Part shown: positions 24,718-33,798 of the stretch, in pieces
Position numbering within the stretch: position 1 is the stretch's first letter
How the letters are laid out: every line of letters starts with the position of its first letter
Source of the DNA: an uncultured Piscinibacter sp.
GTDB lineage: Bacteria; Pseudomonadota; Gammaproteobacteria; Burkholderiales; Burkholderiaceae_C
DNA length: 64,000 nt
Reading direction: 5' to 3'
Assembly (NCBI RefSeq): GCF_937952055.1
Contig: NZ_CALFYO010000021.1
Coordinates: 902,601 to 966,600, forward strand
Made by a program: the position numbers and the translations under genes
The notes under the pieces: generated by a model
Told to the model about the DNA's origin: nothing
The model's database searches: none
What the model saw: the letters and a program-made list of their open reading frames with translations, nothing else

Positions 24718-26256
24718 ATGGGATCCCACGCCCACCTCATCGCCCAGCGCGTCGCCGCGCTGCCTGCGGGCGCACTGACCGGACTGAAGCGCGGCATCGA
24801 GAAGGAGAGCCTGCGCGTCAACGGCGATGGCTCGCTCGCCCTCACGCCGCATCCGGCCGCCCTCGGCTCGGCCCTGACGCACCCGCACATCACCACCGAC
24901 TTCAGCGAGTCGCAGCTCGAGCTGATCACCGGTGTGCACCGGGACATCACCGGCTGCCTGGCCGAACTGCGGCAGATCCATGCCGCCGTGGCGCGTGCCA
25001 TCGGCGACGAGCTGCTCTGGGTGTCGAGCATGCCCTGCGGCCTGCCGCCGGACGAGACGATTCCCATCGGCCGCTACGGCAGCTCCAACATCGGCCGCGC
25101 CAAGAGCGTCTACCGCATGGGCCTGGGCCACCGCTATGGCCGGCGCATGCAGACCATCTCCGGCATCCACTACAACTGGTCGATGCCGGGGCTGTCCAGC
25201 GAAGACTACTTCGCTCTGATCCGCAACTTCAGGCGCCATGTCTTCCTGCTGATGCTGCTGTTCGGCGCCTCGCCGGCGTTGTGCTCGAGCTTCGTGGCCG
25301 GCCGGCCGCACGCGCTGCAGCGCCTGGCCGGCAGCACGCTCGGGCTGCCCCACGCCACCTCGCTGCGCATGGGCCGCCTGGGATACCAGAGTGATGCGCA
25401 GGCCACGCTGGCCGTCAGCTACAACAGCCTGGACAGCTATGCCGATTCGCTGCACGGCGCGCTGACGCAGGCCCATCCGGCCTACGAGGCGGTCGGCGTG
25501 CACAACCCGGGCGGCGAGTACAACCAACTTGCCACGACCCTGCTGCAGATCGAGAACGAGTTCTACAGCACGATCCGCCCCAAGCGCGTCATTCAGCCCG
25601 GCGAACGGCCGCTGCATGCGCTGCGCTCGCGCGGAGTCGAATACATCGAGGTACGCTGCCTCGATCTCGACCCGTTCGAGACGCTCGGCATCGGAGCGTC
25701 GACGATCGCGTTCCTGGACGTGTTCCTGTTGCACTGCCTGACAACGCCGAGCGCCGACGACACGCCGGACGAAGTGGCTGTCCTGGCGCGCAACCAGGAG
25801 CGCACCGCGGCGTTCGGCCGCGAGCCCGGCCTGAGGCTGGAGCGCGGCGGCGGCGAGATCGTGCTGGCCGAATGGGCGGCCGAACTCCTCGAGGAGTGTG
25901 CGCCAATCGCCAGTGCGCTCGACGAGGCCCGCGGCGGTTCGCGCCACTGCGACGCCGTGGCGGCGGCTGGCGCGGCCCTGCGCGACACCCGCTTGCTGCC
26001 CTCGGCGCGCGTGCTCGACACCATGGCGCGCGACTTCGACGGCTCCTACATCCAGTTCGTCCGCGCGCGTTCCGCCGCGGTGAAGCGCGAGCTGCTGGCC
26101 GAGCCGTGGCCGACGCAGGTCCATGCGCGCTACCGCGCGATGGCGGCCGCGTCGCTCGAAGCCCAGAAGGCGGCTGAGTCAGCGGACCGCATGCCGTTCG
26201 AGGAATTCCGCCAACGCTACCTCGATCCTGCGCAGCTCTCGCCCTCGGCGGGCTGA
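24718..26256 (+). CDS. gshA: Glutamate-cysteine ligase (GshA type 1)
   Basis: A 512-residue enzyme that joins glutamate and cysteine, the first step of glutathione synthesis. AAGGA lies before ATG 24718. Signature stretches of the gammaproteobacterial type are present: GIEKESLRV (residues about 27-35), DFSESQLELITG, SMPCGLPPDETIPIGRYGSS, GIHYNWSMP and VEYIEVRCLDLDPF. Length matches the E. coli enzyme (518 residues). Many Burkholderiales carry a different, shorter glutamate-cysteine ligase, so the type and its position between yicC and gmk suggest insertion or relocation. Confidence 0.95.
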   Translation: MGSHAHLIAQRVAALPAGALTGLKRGIEKESLRVNGDGSLALTPHPAALGSALTHPHITTDFSESQLELITGVHRDITGCLAELRQIHAAVARAIGDELLWVSSMPCGLPPDETIPIGRYGSSNIGRAKSVYRMGLGHRYGRRMQTISGIHYNWSMPGLSSEDYFALIRNFRRHVFLLMLLFGASPALCSSFVAGRPHALQRLAGSTLGLPHATSLRMGRLGYQSDAQATLAVSYNSLDSYADSLHGALTQAHPAYEAVGVHNPGGEYNQLATTLLQIENEFYSTIRPKRVIQPGERPLHALRSRGVEYIEVRCLDLDPFETLGIGASTIAFLDVFLLHCLTTPSADDTPDEVAVLARNQERTAAFGREPGLRLERGGGEIVLAEWAAELLEECAPIASALDEARGGSRHCDAVAAAGAALRDTRLLPSARVLDTMARDFDGSYIQFVRARSAAVKRELLAEPWPTQVHARYRAMAAASLEAQKAAESADRMPFEEFRQRYLDPAQLSPSAG

Positions 26257-26310
26257 ACCGGCGGCCGGCTGCGGCGATACTTCGGGCTGCCCCTGAACTG
26301 CGAGCGCGCC

Positions 26311-26931
26311 ATGGACTACCCCGGCAACCTCTTCGTCGTCGCCGCCCCCAGCGGGGCGGGCAAGTCCAGCCTGGTCAAGGCTCTGCTCGAGCTCGACTCG
26401 CACCTCGCCGTGTCGGTATCGCACACCACGCGCGCGCCGCGTGGCCAGGAGCAGCAGGGACGCGAGTACCACTTCATCAGCGAACCGGAGTTCCGCGCCA
26501 AGATCGCCGCGGGTGACTTCTTCGAGTGGGCCGAGGTGCACGGCAACCTCTACGGCACCTCGCGCGAGGCGATCGAGTCGCGCATCGCCGGCGGCCAGGA
26601 CGTGGTGCTGGAGATCGACTGGCAGGGTGCGCTGCAGATCAAGAAGCTGTTCCCCTACGCCGTGCTGATCTTCATCCTGCCGCCGAGCTGGGAGGAACTG
26701 CGCCAGCGACTGATGCGCCGCGGCGAGGACGGCGCCGAGGTGATCGACACGCGCATGGCCAATGCCCGCGTGGAGGTGGCGCAGGCCCGGCACTTCGACT
26801 TCGTTATAATCAACGCCCTGTTCGAGACGGCGCTGTTCGATCTGAAGACCGTCGTCCACTCGCAGCGTCTCAAGTACGCTGCCCAGCGCCGCAACAAGTC
26901 CCAGGTCTTCGCCGCGCTGAACCTGATCTGA
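26311..26931 (+). CDS. gmk: Guanylate kinase
   Basis: A 206-residue enzyme that phosphorylates GMP to GDP. The Walker A motif is APSGAGKSS (residues 11-19), and the GMP-binding residues lie in SHTTRAPRGQEQQGREYHF. Downstream, VLEIDWQGALQIKK and RRGEDGAEVIDTRMANA are the usual core and lid regions. It starts 54 bases after gshA and precedes rpoZ by 26 bases, the standard gmk-rpoZ-spoT order. Confidence 0.98.
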   Translation: MDYPGNLFVVAAPSGAGKSSLVKALLELDSHLAVSVSHTTRAPRGQEQQGREYHFISEPEFRAKIAAGDFFEWAEVHGNLYGTSREAIESRIAGGQDVVLEIDWQGALQIKKLFPYAVLIFILPPSWEELRQRLMRRGEDGAEVIDTRMANARVEVAQARHFDFVIINALFETALFDLKTVVHSQRLKYAAQRRNKSQVFAALNLI

Positions 26932-26957
26932 GTGTCGATTTCCCCCGGAGCACCCGC

Positions 26958-27161
26958 ATGGCCCGCATCACCGTCGAAGACTGCCTGCAGAAGATTCCCA
27001 ATCGCTTCCAGCTCGTGCTGGCGGCGACCTACCGCGCGCGCATGCTCAGCCAGGGCCACGCCCCGAAGATCGAGACGAAGAACAAGCCCGGCGTGACCGC
27101 GCTGCGCGAGATCGCCGCCGGCGAAGTCGGCCTGGAGATGCTGCGCAAGGTCCCCGTCTGA
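26958..27161 (+). CDS. rpoZ: DNA-directed RNA polymerase omega subunit
   Basis: A 67-residue protein with the omega signature MARITVEDCLQKIPNRFQLV and AATYRARML. Omega helps assemble RNA polymerase and forms part of a ppGpp-binding site, which fits its place before the spoT gene. CGGAG lies 9 bases before ATG 26958. Slightly shorter than the E. coli protein (91 residues), as is normal for Burkholderiales. Confidence 0.97.
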   Translation: MARITVEDCLQKIPNRFQLVLAATYRARMLSQGHAPKIETKNKPGVTALREIAAGEVGLEMLRKVPV

Positions 27162-27171
27162 CGGAGCCCCC

Positions 27172-27193
27172 GGCGGCACGAAGGCGTGCTGCC
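27172..27193. terminator. Hairpin after rpoZ
   Basis: A 9-base-pair stem with one G-U pair, GGCGGCACG and CGTGCTGCC, encloses an AAGG loop 10 bases after the rpoZ stop. A second short inverted repeat (ACCCG/CGGGT) follows at 27194-27208. There is no T-run, so it may attenuate rather than stop transcription into spoT. Confidence 0.4.
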
Positions 27194-27297
27194 ACCCGCC
27201 AGGCGGGTGCTCGGCCGACGGGGTGCGCCCCGGCGCTCGGCTGAGCCTTCTCGGACTTCTCCCGGCAGGCCCTGTCCCGGCCTGCTAAATTCGCGGC

Positions 27298-29574
27298 ATG
27301 GGCGCCCGCTCCTCCGATGCATTGCGCGACTCGACGGCCCCGTCGAGCCGGCGCAGCAGCGCCCCGGCGAAGCAGGTCACGGCCGACGCCGCCGCCGCGT
27401 CCTTCGCCGCGCTGACTTCCAAACTGGATTACCTCGACGCCGCCGAGATCAAGCGCGTGCGCGAGGCCTACCGCTTCGCTGACGAGGCCCATCTCGGCCA
27501 GTTCCGCGCCAGCGGCGAGCCCTACATCACCCATCCCATCGCGGTGGCCGGTCTGTGTGCCGAGTGGAAGCTCGATGCACAGGCGATCATGGCCGCGCTG
27601 ATGCACGACGCGATGGAGGATTGCGGCATCCCGAAGAGCGAGCTGATCGAACGCTTCGGGGCGCCTACCGCCGACCTGGTCGACGGCCTCACCAAGCTGG
27701 ACAAGCTGCGCTTCTCCACGCGCGAGGAATCGCAGGCAGAGTCCTTCCGCAAGATGCTGCTGGCGATGGCGCGCGACGTGCGCGTCATCCTCATCAAGCT
27801 GGCCGACCGGCTGCACAACATGCGCACCATGGAGGCGATGGCCGCGTCCAAGCGCGTGCGCATCGCCGGCGAGACGCTGGACATCTACGCGCCCATCGCC
27901 CACCGCCTCGGGCTGAACCAGACCTACCGCGAGCTGCAGGAACTGTCGTTCCAGCACCTGCGGCCGTGGCGCCACGCGGCGCTGTCCAAGGCGGTGCAGA
28001 AGGCGCGCGGCTACCGACGCGACGTGGTCGAGCGCATCCAGCGCGAGGTCGAGAAGGCGTTCGCCCAGTCCAAGCTGCCGGCGCAGGTGTTCGGCCGCGA
28101 GAAGACGCTGTTCTCGATCTACAGGAAGATGACCGAGAAGCACCTCAGCTTCGCGCAGGTCAACGACATCTTCGGCTTCCGCATCGTCGTGGGCACGCTG
28201 ATGGAGTGCTACATGGCGCTGGGCGTGCTGCACCAGCTCTACAAGCCGATGCCCGGCCGCTTCAAGGACTACATCGCCATCCCGAAGGCGAACGGCTACC
28301 AGTCGCTGCACACCACGCTGGTCAGCCCGCTGGGTACGGCGGTGGAGTTCCAGATCCGCACCGAGCAGATGCATGCGGTGGCCGAGAAGGGCATCGCCGC
28401 CCACTGGATGTACAAGTCAAAGGGCGCCGGCGGCAACCATGCGCAGGACGCGCAGCGCCTCGGCGCGATGTGGCTGCAGTCCCTGCTCGACATCCAGGAC
28501 GAGACGCGCGACGCCAGCGAGTTCCTCGAGCACGTGAAGATCGACCTGTTCCCCGACTCGGTCTACGTCTTCACGCCGAAGTCGAAGATCCTCGCGCTGC
28601 CGCGCGGCGCCACGCCGGTGGACTTCGCCTACGCGATCCACTCCGACGTCGGTGACCACTGCGTCGCCGCCAAGGTCAACGGCGAGCCGGTGGCGCTGCG
28701 CACCGAGCTGCGCAGCGGCGACGTGGTCGAGATCGTCAGCGCGCCCAATGCGCGGCCGAACCCCGCCTGGCTGAACTTCGTGCGCACCGGCCGGGCGCGC
28801 TCGAAGATCCGCCACTACCTGAAGACGATGGAGCAGGAGGAGTCGCAGGACCTGGGCGAGAAGATGCTCGCGCAGGCGCTGCGCGCCGAAGGCATGCAAC
28901 TGCCGGACGAGCGCGAGGAGAACGCCCCGCTGTGGCAGCAGGTCACGCGCTGGAGCGGCAACCGCAATCGCGCCGAGCTGCTCACCGACATCGGCCTGGG
29001 CCGCAAGATCGCCAGCATCGTCGCCAAGCGCATTGCGCGGCTGCTTGCCGAGGACGGCAAGCGCCCCGACGCGCTCACGCTCACCATGGGCCGTTATGCC
29101 AGCGACGACACCGAGCCGTTGCAGGGCATGGTGCTGATCGACGGCAGCGAGGGCGCCTCGGTGCAGCTCGCGCCATGCTGCCGGCCGATTCCCGGCGACG
29201 CGATCGTCGGCTACCTCGGCCGCGGCGAGGGCCTGACGGTGCATACCGCCGACTGCAGCGTCGGCAAGCGGCTGTTCGAGCGCGACAGCGAGCGCTGGAT
29301 GACGGTGGAGTGGGCCGAGCAGCCGGTGCGGCCGTTCGAGACCGCGATCACCGTGCTGCTGAAGAACGGCAAGGGTGTGCTCGCCGAGGTGGCCTCTGCA
29401 GTGGCGTCCGCCGAGGCCGACATCACCCACATCGACATGGGCGACGAGCGCGCCGCTCAGACCAGCGAGCTGCGCCTGCTGCTGTCGGTGCGCGATCGCC
29501 TGCACCTGGCCGACGTGATGCGCACACTCAAGCGCACGGCGCCGGTGCTGCGCGTTGCGCGCGTGAAGCCCTGA
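27298..29574 (+). CDS. spoT: Bifunctional (p)ppGpp synthetase/hydrolase
   Basis: A 758-residue stringent-response enzyme. The HD hydrolase domain is intact (ALMHDAMED at about residues 100-108 and KLADRLHNMRTM). The synthetase domain contains GRFKDYIAIPKANGYQSLH; the RFKD form of the RxKD motif marks bifunctional enzymes. A TGS domain (VYVFTPKSKILALPRGAT), a helical/zinc-finger region with QLAPCCRPIPGD and a C-terminal ACT domain follow. ATG 27298 gives a 30-residue disordered leader before the first helix. It lies downstream of gmk and rpoZ. Confidence 0.97.
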   Translation: MGARSSDALRDSTAPSSRRSSAPAKQVTADAAAASFAALTSKLDYLDAAEIKRVREAYRFADEAHLGQFRASGEPYITHPIAVAGLCAEWKLDAQAIMAALMHDAMEDCGIPKSELIERFGAPTADLVDGLTKLDKLRFSTREESQAESFRKMLLAMARDVRVILIKLADRLHNMRTMEAMAASKRVRIAGETLDIYAPIAHRLGLNQTYRELQELSFQHLRPWRHAALSKAVQKARGYRRDVVERIQREVEKAFAQSKLPAQVFGREKTLFSIYRKMTEKHLSFAQVNDIFGFRIVVGTLMECYMALGVLHQLYKPMPGRFKDYIAIPKANGYQSLHTTLVSPLGTAVEFQIRTEQMHAVAEKGIAAHWMYKSKGAGGNHAQDAQRLGAMWLQSLLDIQDETRDASEFLEHVKIDLFPDSVYVFTPKSKILALPRGATPVDFAYAIHSDVGDHCVAAKVNGEPVALRTELRSGDVVEIVSAPNARPNPAWLNFVRTGRARSKIRHYLKTMEQEESQDLGEKMLAQALRAEGMQLPDEREENAPLWQQVTRWSGNRNRAELLTDIGLGRKIASIVAKRIARLLAEDGKRPDALTLTMGRYASDDTEPLQGMVLIDGSEGASVQLAPCCRPIPGDAIVGYLGRGEGLTVHTADCSVGKRLFERDSERWMTVEWAEQPVRPFETAITVLLKNGKGVLAEVASAVASAEADITHIDMGDERAAQTSELRLLLSVRDRLHLADVMRTLKRTAPVLRVARVKP

Positions 29575-29615
29575 GCCTGCGGCTCAGGGCTCCGCCCCGA
29601 CCACACCGCTCCCCC

Positions 29616-29638
29616 GAGCCCCCTCCGCGAGGGGGCTC
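29616..29638. terminator. Bidirectional terminator between spoT and greB
   Basis: A perfect 9-base-pair stem, GAGCCCCCT and AGGGGGCTC, with a CCGCG loop lies between the convergent spoT and greB genes. It has no T-run, but its position and symmetry fit a shared terminator. Confidence 0.6.
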
Positions 29639-29647
29639 CAGCTTGAC

Positions 29648-30208
29648 TCACGAGGACGCTGGAGCGGGATAGCTGACGTCGAGCACTTCGATCCTCTCCA
29701 GCCCCCCCGGCGTCTGCAGCGTCACCTCGTCGCCGACACGCGCCTTGAGCAGCGCACGGGCGATCGGCGCGATCCAGCTCACCTCGCCCTTCGCGCTGTC
29801 GGCCTCGTCGATGCCCTTGATGGTGATCGTTCGTTCCTCGCCCTTCGGGTTCGCGTAGGTGACCGTGGCACCGAAGAAGACCTGGTCGTGGCCGTGGTGG
29901 GCGGAAGGATCGACCACCTCGGCGATGTCCAGCCGCTTGGTGAGGAAGCGGATGCGGCGGTCGATCTCGCGCAGACGCTTCTTGCCGTACAGGTAGTCGC
30001 CGTTCTCGGAGCGGTCGCCGTTCTTGGCTGCCCACGAGACCACCTCCACCACCTTGGGCCGCTCGTCGTCGAGCAGGCTCATCAGTTCGGCGCGCAGACG
30101 CGCGTAGCCCTGCGGAGTGACGTAGTTCTTCGTGCCCTGCGGCAGCGCCGGCAGCGCGATGTCGTCGTCGTCGTCGCCGTCGTTTTCCTTGGTGAAGGCC
30201 TTGCTCAT
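29648..30208 (-). CDS. greB: Transcript cleavage factor GreB
   Basis: A 186-residue GreA/GreB-family protein that rescues backtracked RNA polymerase. The N-terminal coiled coil holds GDRSENGDYLYGKKRLREID, with the acidic tip Asp/Glu residues that coordinate the catalytic metal. The C-terminal domain has the FKBP-like fold (FGATVTYAN and WIAPIARALLKARVGDEV). The Gly-Asp-Tyr-Leu-Tyr-Gly form points to GreB rather than GreA. An acidic run of five Asp near the N-terminus is unusual. Start ATG 30208. Confidence 0.95.
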   Translation of the reverse strand: MSKAFTKENDGDDDDDIALPALPQGTKNYVTPQGYARLRAELMSLLDDERPKVVEVVSWAAKNGDRSENGDYLYGKKRLREIDRRIRFLTKRLDIAEVVDPSAHHGHDQVFFGATVTYANPKGEERTITIKGIDEADSAKGEVSWIAPIARALLKARVGDEVTLQTPGGLERIEVLDVSYPAPASS

Positions 30209-30246
30209 CGGGCCGCAATTCTGCCAGCCACGGCTACGATGGCGGC

Positions 30247-31389
30247 ATGGCCCACGACACCGAGGTGATCATCGTCGGCGCCGGCATCGCCGGTGCCTCG
30301 ATCGCGTTCTTTCTCTCCGCGACGCACCGTGTCGTGCTGCTCGAGGCCGAGGCGCAGCCGGGCTACCACAGCACCGGCCGCTCGGCGGCGATGTTCATGG
30401 AGAGCTACGGCACGCCGACGATCCGCGCCCTCACCCGCGCGAGCCGCGCCTTCTACGCTGCGCCGCCGCCCGGCTTCGGCGACACGCCGCTGATCGCCCC
30501 GCGCGGCGCGATGTACGTGGGCACACCCGAGCAACGCGGCCTGCTCGATCTGACCGAGGCCGAACTGCGCCCTCACGCCCCGGACCTGCGTCGCCTCGCG
30601 CCGGCAGAGGCGATCGCACGCGTGCCGGTGCTGCGGCCGCAGCGGGTGGACGGCGCGCTGCTCGACCCCGCCGCCGCCGACATCGACGTGCACGCACTGC
30701 ACCAGGGCTTCCTGCGCCGGGCGAAGGCGAACGGCGCGACGCTCGTCACCGACGCGCGTGTCGTGGCGCTCGATCGGCGCGACGGCGCGTGGACCGTGTG
30801 CAGCGCAACGGACCGCTGGCGCGCGCCCATCGTCGTCGATGCGGCCGGCGCCTGGGCCGACCAGCTGGCGCGGCTCGCCGGCCTGCCTGCCATCGGGCTG
30901 CAGCCGCGGCGCCGCGCCGCCTTCCTGTTCGCACCGCCAGCCGACGTGGCCGTGTCCGGCTGGCCCTGCGTCTGCGGCGTGGACGAGGGCTGGTACTTCA
31001 AGCCCGATGCCGGCGTGCTGCTCGGCTCGCCGGCGAATGCGGACCCGGTCGAGCCGCACGACGTGCGCCCCGAGGAACTCGACATCGCCACCGGCATCGC
31101 CGCCATCGAGGCGATGACGACGCTGAACATCCGCCGCCCCAGCCACACCTGGGCCGGCCTGCGCTCCTTCGTTCCCGACGGCGACCTGGTGGCCGGCTTC
31201 GACCCGCTCGCGCCGGGCTTCTTCTGGGCCGCGGCGCAAGGCGGCTACGGCATCCAGACCGCGCCGGCGATGGGTGAGCTCTGCGCCGCCTGGCTGCGCG
31301 GCGAAGATCTGCCCGAGCGCATCGCCCTCGCGGGCGTGGAGGCCGCGCCCCTGCACGTGGCTCGGCTGCGCCGACAATCGCACCCCTGA
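30247..31389 (+). CDS. FAD-dependent oxidoreductase (D-amino-acid oxidase/dehydrogenase family)
   Basis: A 380-residue DAO-family flavoprotein. The N-terminal dinucleotide-binding motif is IIVGAGIAGASIAFFLS (residues about 8-24). The GYHSTGRSAAMF segment is typical of the family, in which the residue next to it can bear covalent FAD. A second FAD-contact glycine region, WAAAQGGYGIQTAPAMG, is near the C-terminus. Likely substrates are D-amino acids, sarcosine or hydroxy acids; I cannot choose. It is 10 bases upstream of a tartrate dehydrogenase-type gene, so a joint role in hydroxy acid or amino acid catabolism is possible. Confidence 0.88.
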   Translation: MAHDTEVIIVGAGIAGASIAFFLSATHRVVLLEAEAQPGYHSTGRSAAMFMESYGTPTIRALTRASRAFYAAPPPGFGDTPLIAPRGAMYVGTPEQRGLLDLTEAELRPHAPDLRRLAPAEAIARVPVLRPQRVDGALLDPAAADIDVHALHQGFLRRAKANGATLVTDARVVALDRRDGAWTVCSATDRWRAPIVVDAAGAWADQLARLAGLPAIGLQPRRRAAFLFAPPADVAVSGWPCVCGVDEGWYFKPDAGVLLGSPANADPVEPHDVRPEELDIATGIAAIEAMTTLNIRRPSHTWAGLRSFVPDGDLVAGFDPLAPGFFWAAAQGGYGIQTAPAMGELCAAWLRGEDLPERIALAGVEAAPLHVARLRRQSHP

Positions 31390-31399
31390 AGGAGCAAGC

Positions 31400-32488
31400 A
31401 TGGACAAGACCTACCGCATCGCCGTGATCCCCGGCGACGGCATCGGCAAGGAAGTGATGCCGGAGGGCCTGCGCACGCTCGAGGCCGTCGGCGCGCGCCA
31501 CGGCATCCGCTTCGAGTGGACGCACATCGACTGGGCCAGCTGCGACTGGTACGCGAAGCACGGGAAGATGATGCCGGACGACTGGTTCGACCAACTCGTC
31601 GCGATGGACGCCATCTACTTCGGCGCGATCGGCTGGCCGGCGACGGTGCCCGACCATGTCTCGCTGTGGGGCTCGCTGCTGAAGTTCCGCCGCGACTTCG
31701 ACCAGTACGTCAACCTGCGCCCATGCCGGCTGATGCCCGGCATCCCCTCGCCGCTGGTCGACCGCAGCGGCCGCGCGCGCCAGCCGGGCGAGATCGACTT
31801 CTACGTGGTGCGCGAGAACACCGAAGGTGAATACTCCAGCGTCGGCGGCCGCATGTTCGAGGGCACGGATCGCGAGGTGGTGATCCAGGAGACGGTGATG
31901 ACGCGCACCGGCGTCGACCGGGTGCTGCGCTATGCGTTCGAGCTGGCGAGCAGGCGGCCGAAGAAGCACCTCACCTCGGCGACCAAGAGCAACGGCATCG
32001 CCATCACCATGCCCTACTGGGACGAGCGCGTCGCCGCGATGGCGGCGAGCTACCCGGGCGTGAAGGTCGACAAGTACCACATCGACATCCTCACTGCGAA
32101 CTTCGTGCTGCATCCCGACTGGTTCGACGTGGTGGTGGCGAGCAACCTGTTCGGCGACATCCTCTCCGACCTCGGTCCGGCCTGCACCGGCACGATCGGC
32201 ATCGCGCCGAGCGCGAACATCAACCCGGACCGCAGGTTCCCTTCGCTGTTCGAGCCGGTGCACGGTTCGGCGCCTGACATCGCCGGGAAATTCATTGCCA
32301 ACCCGATCGGCATGATCTGGTCGGGCGGCATGATGCTGGAGCACCTCGGCCATGCCGAGGCGGCCGCCGAGGTGCTGGCCGCGATCGAGAAGCTGCTCGC
32401 GGATCCGCACGCGCCGAAGACACGCGACATTGGTGGCACCGCCGGCACCGCGGACGTCGGCCGCGCCATCGCCGAGCTGCTGCGCTGA
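31400..32488 (+). CDS. Tartrate/D-malate dehydrogenase-type decarboxylating dehydrogenase
   Basis: A 362-residue member of the isocitrate/isopropylmalate dehydrogenase superfamily. GGAG precedes ATG 31400. The IPGDGIGKEV start and the GAIGWPATVPDHVSLWG and YVNLRPCRL stretches are characteristic of tartrate dehydrogenase/D-malate dehydrogenase (TtuC/DmlA). The metal-binding FGDILSDLG and the NAD-binding PVHGSAPDIAG region are intact. It should oxidise D-malate or tartrate with NAD and Mn/Mg, with decarboxylation for malate. Followed by a LysE-type exporter. Confidence 0.93.
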   Translation: MDKTYRIAVIPGDGIGKEVMPEGLRTLEAVGARHGIRFEWTHIDWASCDWYAKHGKMMPDDWFDQLVAMDAIYFGAIGWPATVPDHVSLWGSLLKFRRDFDQYVNLRPCRLMPGIPSPLVDRSGRARQPGEIDFYVVRENTEGEYSSVGGRMFEGTDREVVIQETVMTRTGVDRVLRYAFELASRRPKKHLTSATKSNGIAITMPYWDERVAAMAASYPGVKVDKYHIDILTANFVLHPDWFDVVVASNLFGDILSDLGPACTGTIGIAPSANINPDRRFPSLFEPVHGSAPDIAGKFIANPIGMIWSGGMMLEHLGHAEAAAEVLAAIEKLLADPHAPKTRDIGGTAGTADVGRAIAELLR

Positions 32489-32492
32489 CGGC

Positions 32493-33125
32493 GTGGTGCT
32501 GCTGCCCGCCGAGACGCTCGGCCTGTTCTTCGTCGCCTCGGTGGCGCTCGGCCTCGCGCCGGGGCCGGACAATCTGTTCGTGCTGACGCAATCGGCGCTG
32601 CACGGCCGCGTCGCGGGTCTGCTGGTCACGCTCGGGCTGTGCACCGGGCTGCTGGTGCACACCGCCGCGGTGGCGCTGGGCGTGGCGGCGATCTTCAAGA
32701 CCTCGCCGCTGGCCTTCACGCTGCTGAAGGCGGCAGGCGCGGCCTACCTGCTCTACCTCGCATGGATGACCCTGCGCGCCCCGCCGATGCCGCTGGACGG
32801 CAGCGGCCCGCCCGCGCTCGGCGCACGCCAGCTCTACGCGCGCGGCATCGTGATGAACGTCACCAACCCCAAGGTGACGATCTTCTTCCTCGCCTTCCTG
32901 CCGCAGTTCACCGACCCGGCGCGCGGTTCGCCGACGCTGCAGGTCCTGCTGCTCGGCGCCGTCTTCATGCTCTCGACGCTGCTCGTCTTCGGCAGCATCG
33001 CCTGGGCCGCCGGCTTCATCGGCGAGCGGCTGCGGCGCTCGGCGCGCGCGCAGCTGGCGATGAACCGCATCGCGGCGCTGGTGTTCGCCGCGCTGGCGCT
33101 GCGCTTGGCGCTCAGCCCAGCCTGA
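32493..33125 (+). CDS. LysE/RhtB-family amino acid exporter
   Basis: A 210-residue inner-membrane protein with about six hydrophobic spans. It starts at GTG 32493 (GTG 32496 is an alternative), 5 bases after the preceding stop. The family signature LGLAPGPDNLFVLTQSALHG is at residues about 18-37, and NVTNPKVTIFFLAFLPQF is at about 123-140. Members export amino acids such as threonine, homoserine, lysine or cysteine. The substrate is not shown by sequence. Its 3' end overlaps the convergent SDR gene by 14 bases. Confidence 0.92.
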   Translation: MVLLPAETLGLFFVASVALGLAPGPDNLFVLTQSALHGRVAGLLVTLGLCTGLLVHTAAVALGVAAIFKTSPLAFTLLKAAGAAYLLYLAWMTLRAPPMPLDGSGPPALGARQLYARGIVMNVTNPKVTIFFLAFLPQFTDPARGSPTLQVLLLGAVFMLSTLLVFGSIAWAAGFIGERLRRSARAQLAMNRIAALVFAALALRLALSPA

Positions 33126-33798
33126 GATGCTGGCCGTGCACCGCTGCGCCGACGGGCGTGGCGAGGAAGGCGATCGCATCCGCCGCCGACTCCAAGCTCA
33201 CCCACGCCGAGCGGTCGGCATCGGGCATGGCGGCGCGGTTGGCCGGCGTGTCCAGGGTGGTCGGCGCGACGCTGTTGACGCGAATGCCGCTGCCAGCAAG
33301 TTCCGCCGCGAGCGTCTCCACCAGGCGCTGCAGCGCGCTCTTGGAGGCGATGTAGGCGCCCTTGAGCGCCTGGCCGCCGCCCGCCGCCGCCGCACTCACT
33401 GCGACGAGGCTGCCGCTGCCCTGGCCCTTCATCGCCGGCACGCAGGCCCGGGCGAGCGCGACGAACGACCACGCGTTCAGCGCCATCATGCGCTCCCACG
33501 AGGCGCGGCTGAGCCCATCGACCGTCTCGCCCATCTCGAAGCCGCCGGCCACGTTCACCGCGGCATCGAGCCGGCCGAGAGCGGCCAGCGCGCGCTGCAG
33601 GGTGGCCGCCACCGCCGCGTCGTCGGTGATGTCGACGGCCTCGGCGAAGGCCGCCTGCGGGAACAGCTGCTTCAACACTGCAGCATCGCGGTCGAGCAGC
33701 ACCAAGCGGGCGCCTTCGGCTCCCAGGCGCTGCGCCACCGCGCGGCCGAGCGCGCCGGCGGCGCCGGTGATCAGAATGACGGGGGTCGGGTTGCTCAT
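33112..33798 (-). CDS. Short-chain dehydrogenase/reductase (SDR) family protein
   Basis: A 228-residue classical SDR. The cofactor motif TGAAGALG is at residues about 11-18, NVAGG at about 84-88, a catalytic Ser in VAVSAAA and the YIASK (YxxxK) pair at about 149-153. It ends with the usual PTTLDT and a short C-terminus. The substrate is unknown. Its start (33798) overlaps the stop of the upstream PLP-enzyme gene (ATGA), so the two are translationally coupled. Confidence 0.93.
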   Translation of the reverse strand: MSNPTPVILITGAAGALGRAVAQRLGAEGARLVLLDRDAAVLKQLFPQAAFAEAVDITDDAAVAATLQRALAALGRLDAAVNVAGGFEMGETVDGLSRASWERMMALNAWSFVALARACVPAMKGQGSGSLVAVSAAAAGGGQALKGAYIASKSALQRLVETLAAELAGSGIRVNSVAPTTLDTPANRAAMPDADRSAWVSLESAADAIAFLATPVGAAVHGQHLRLG

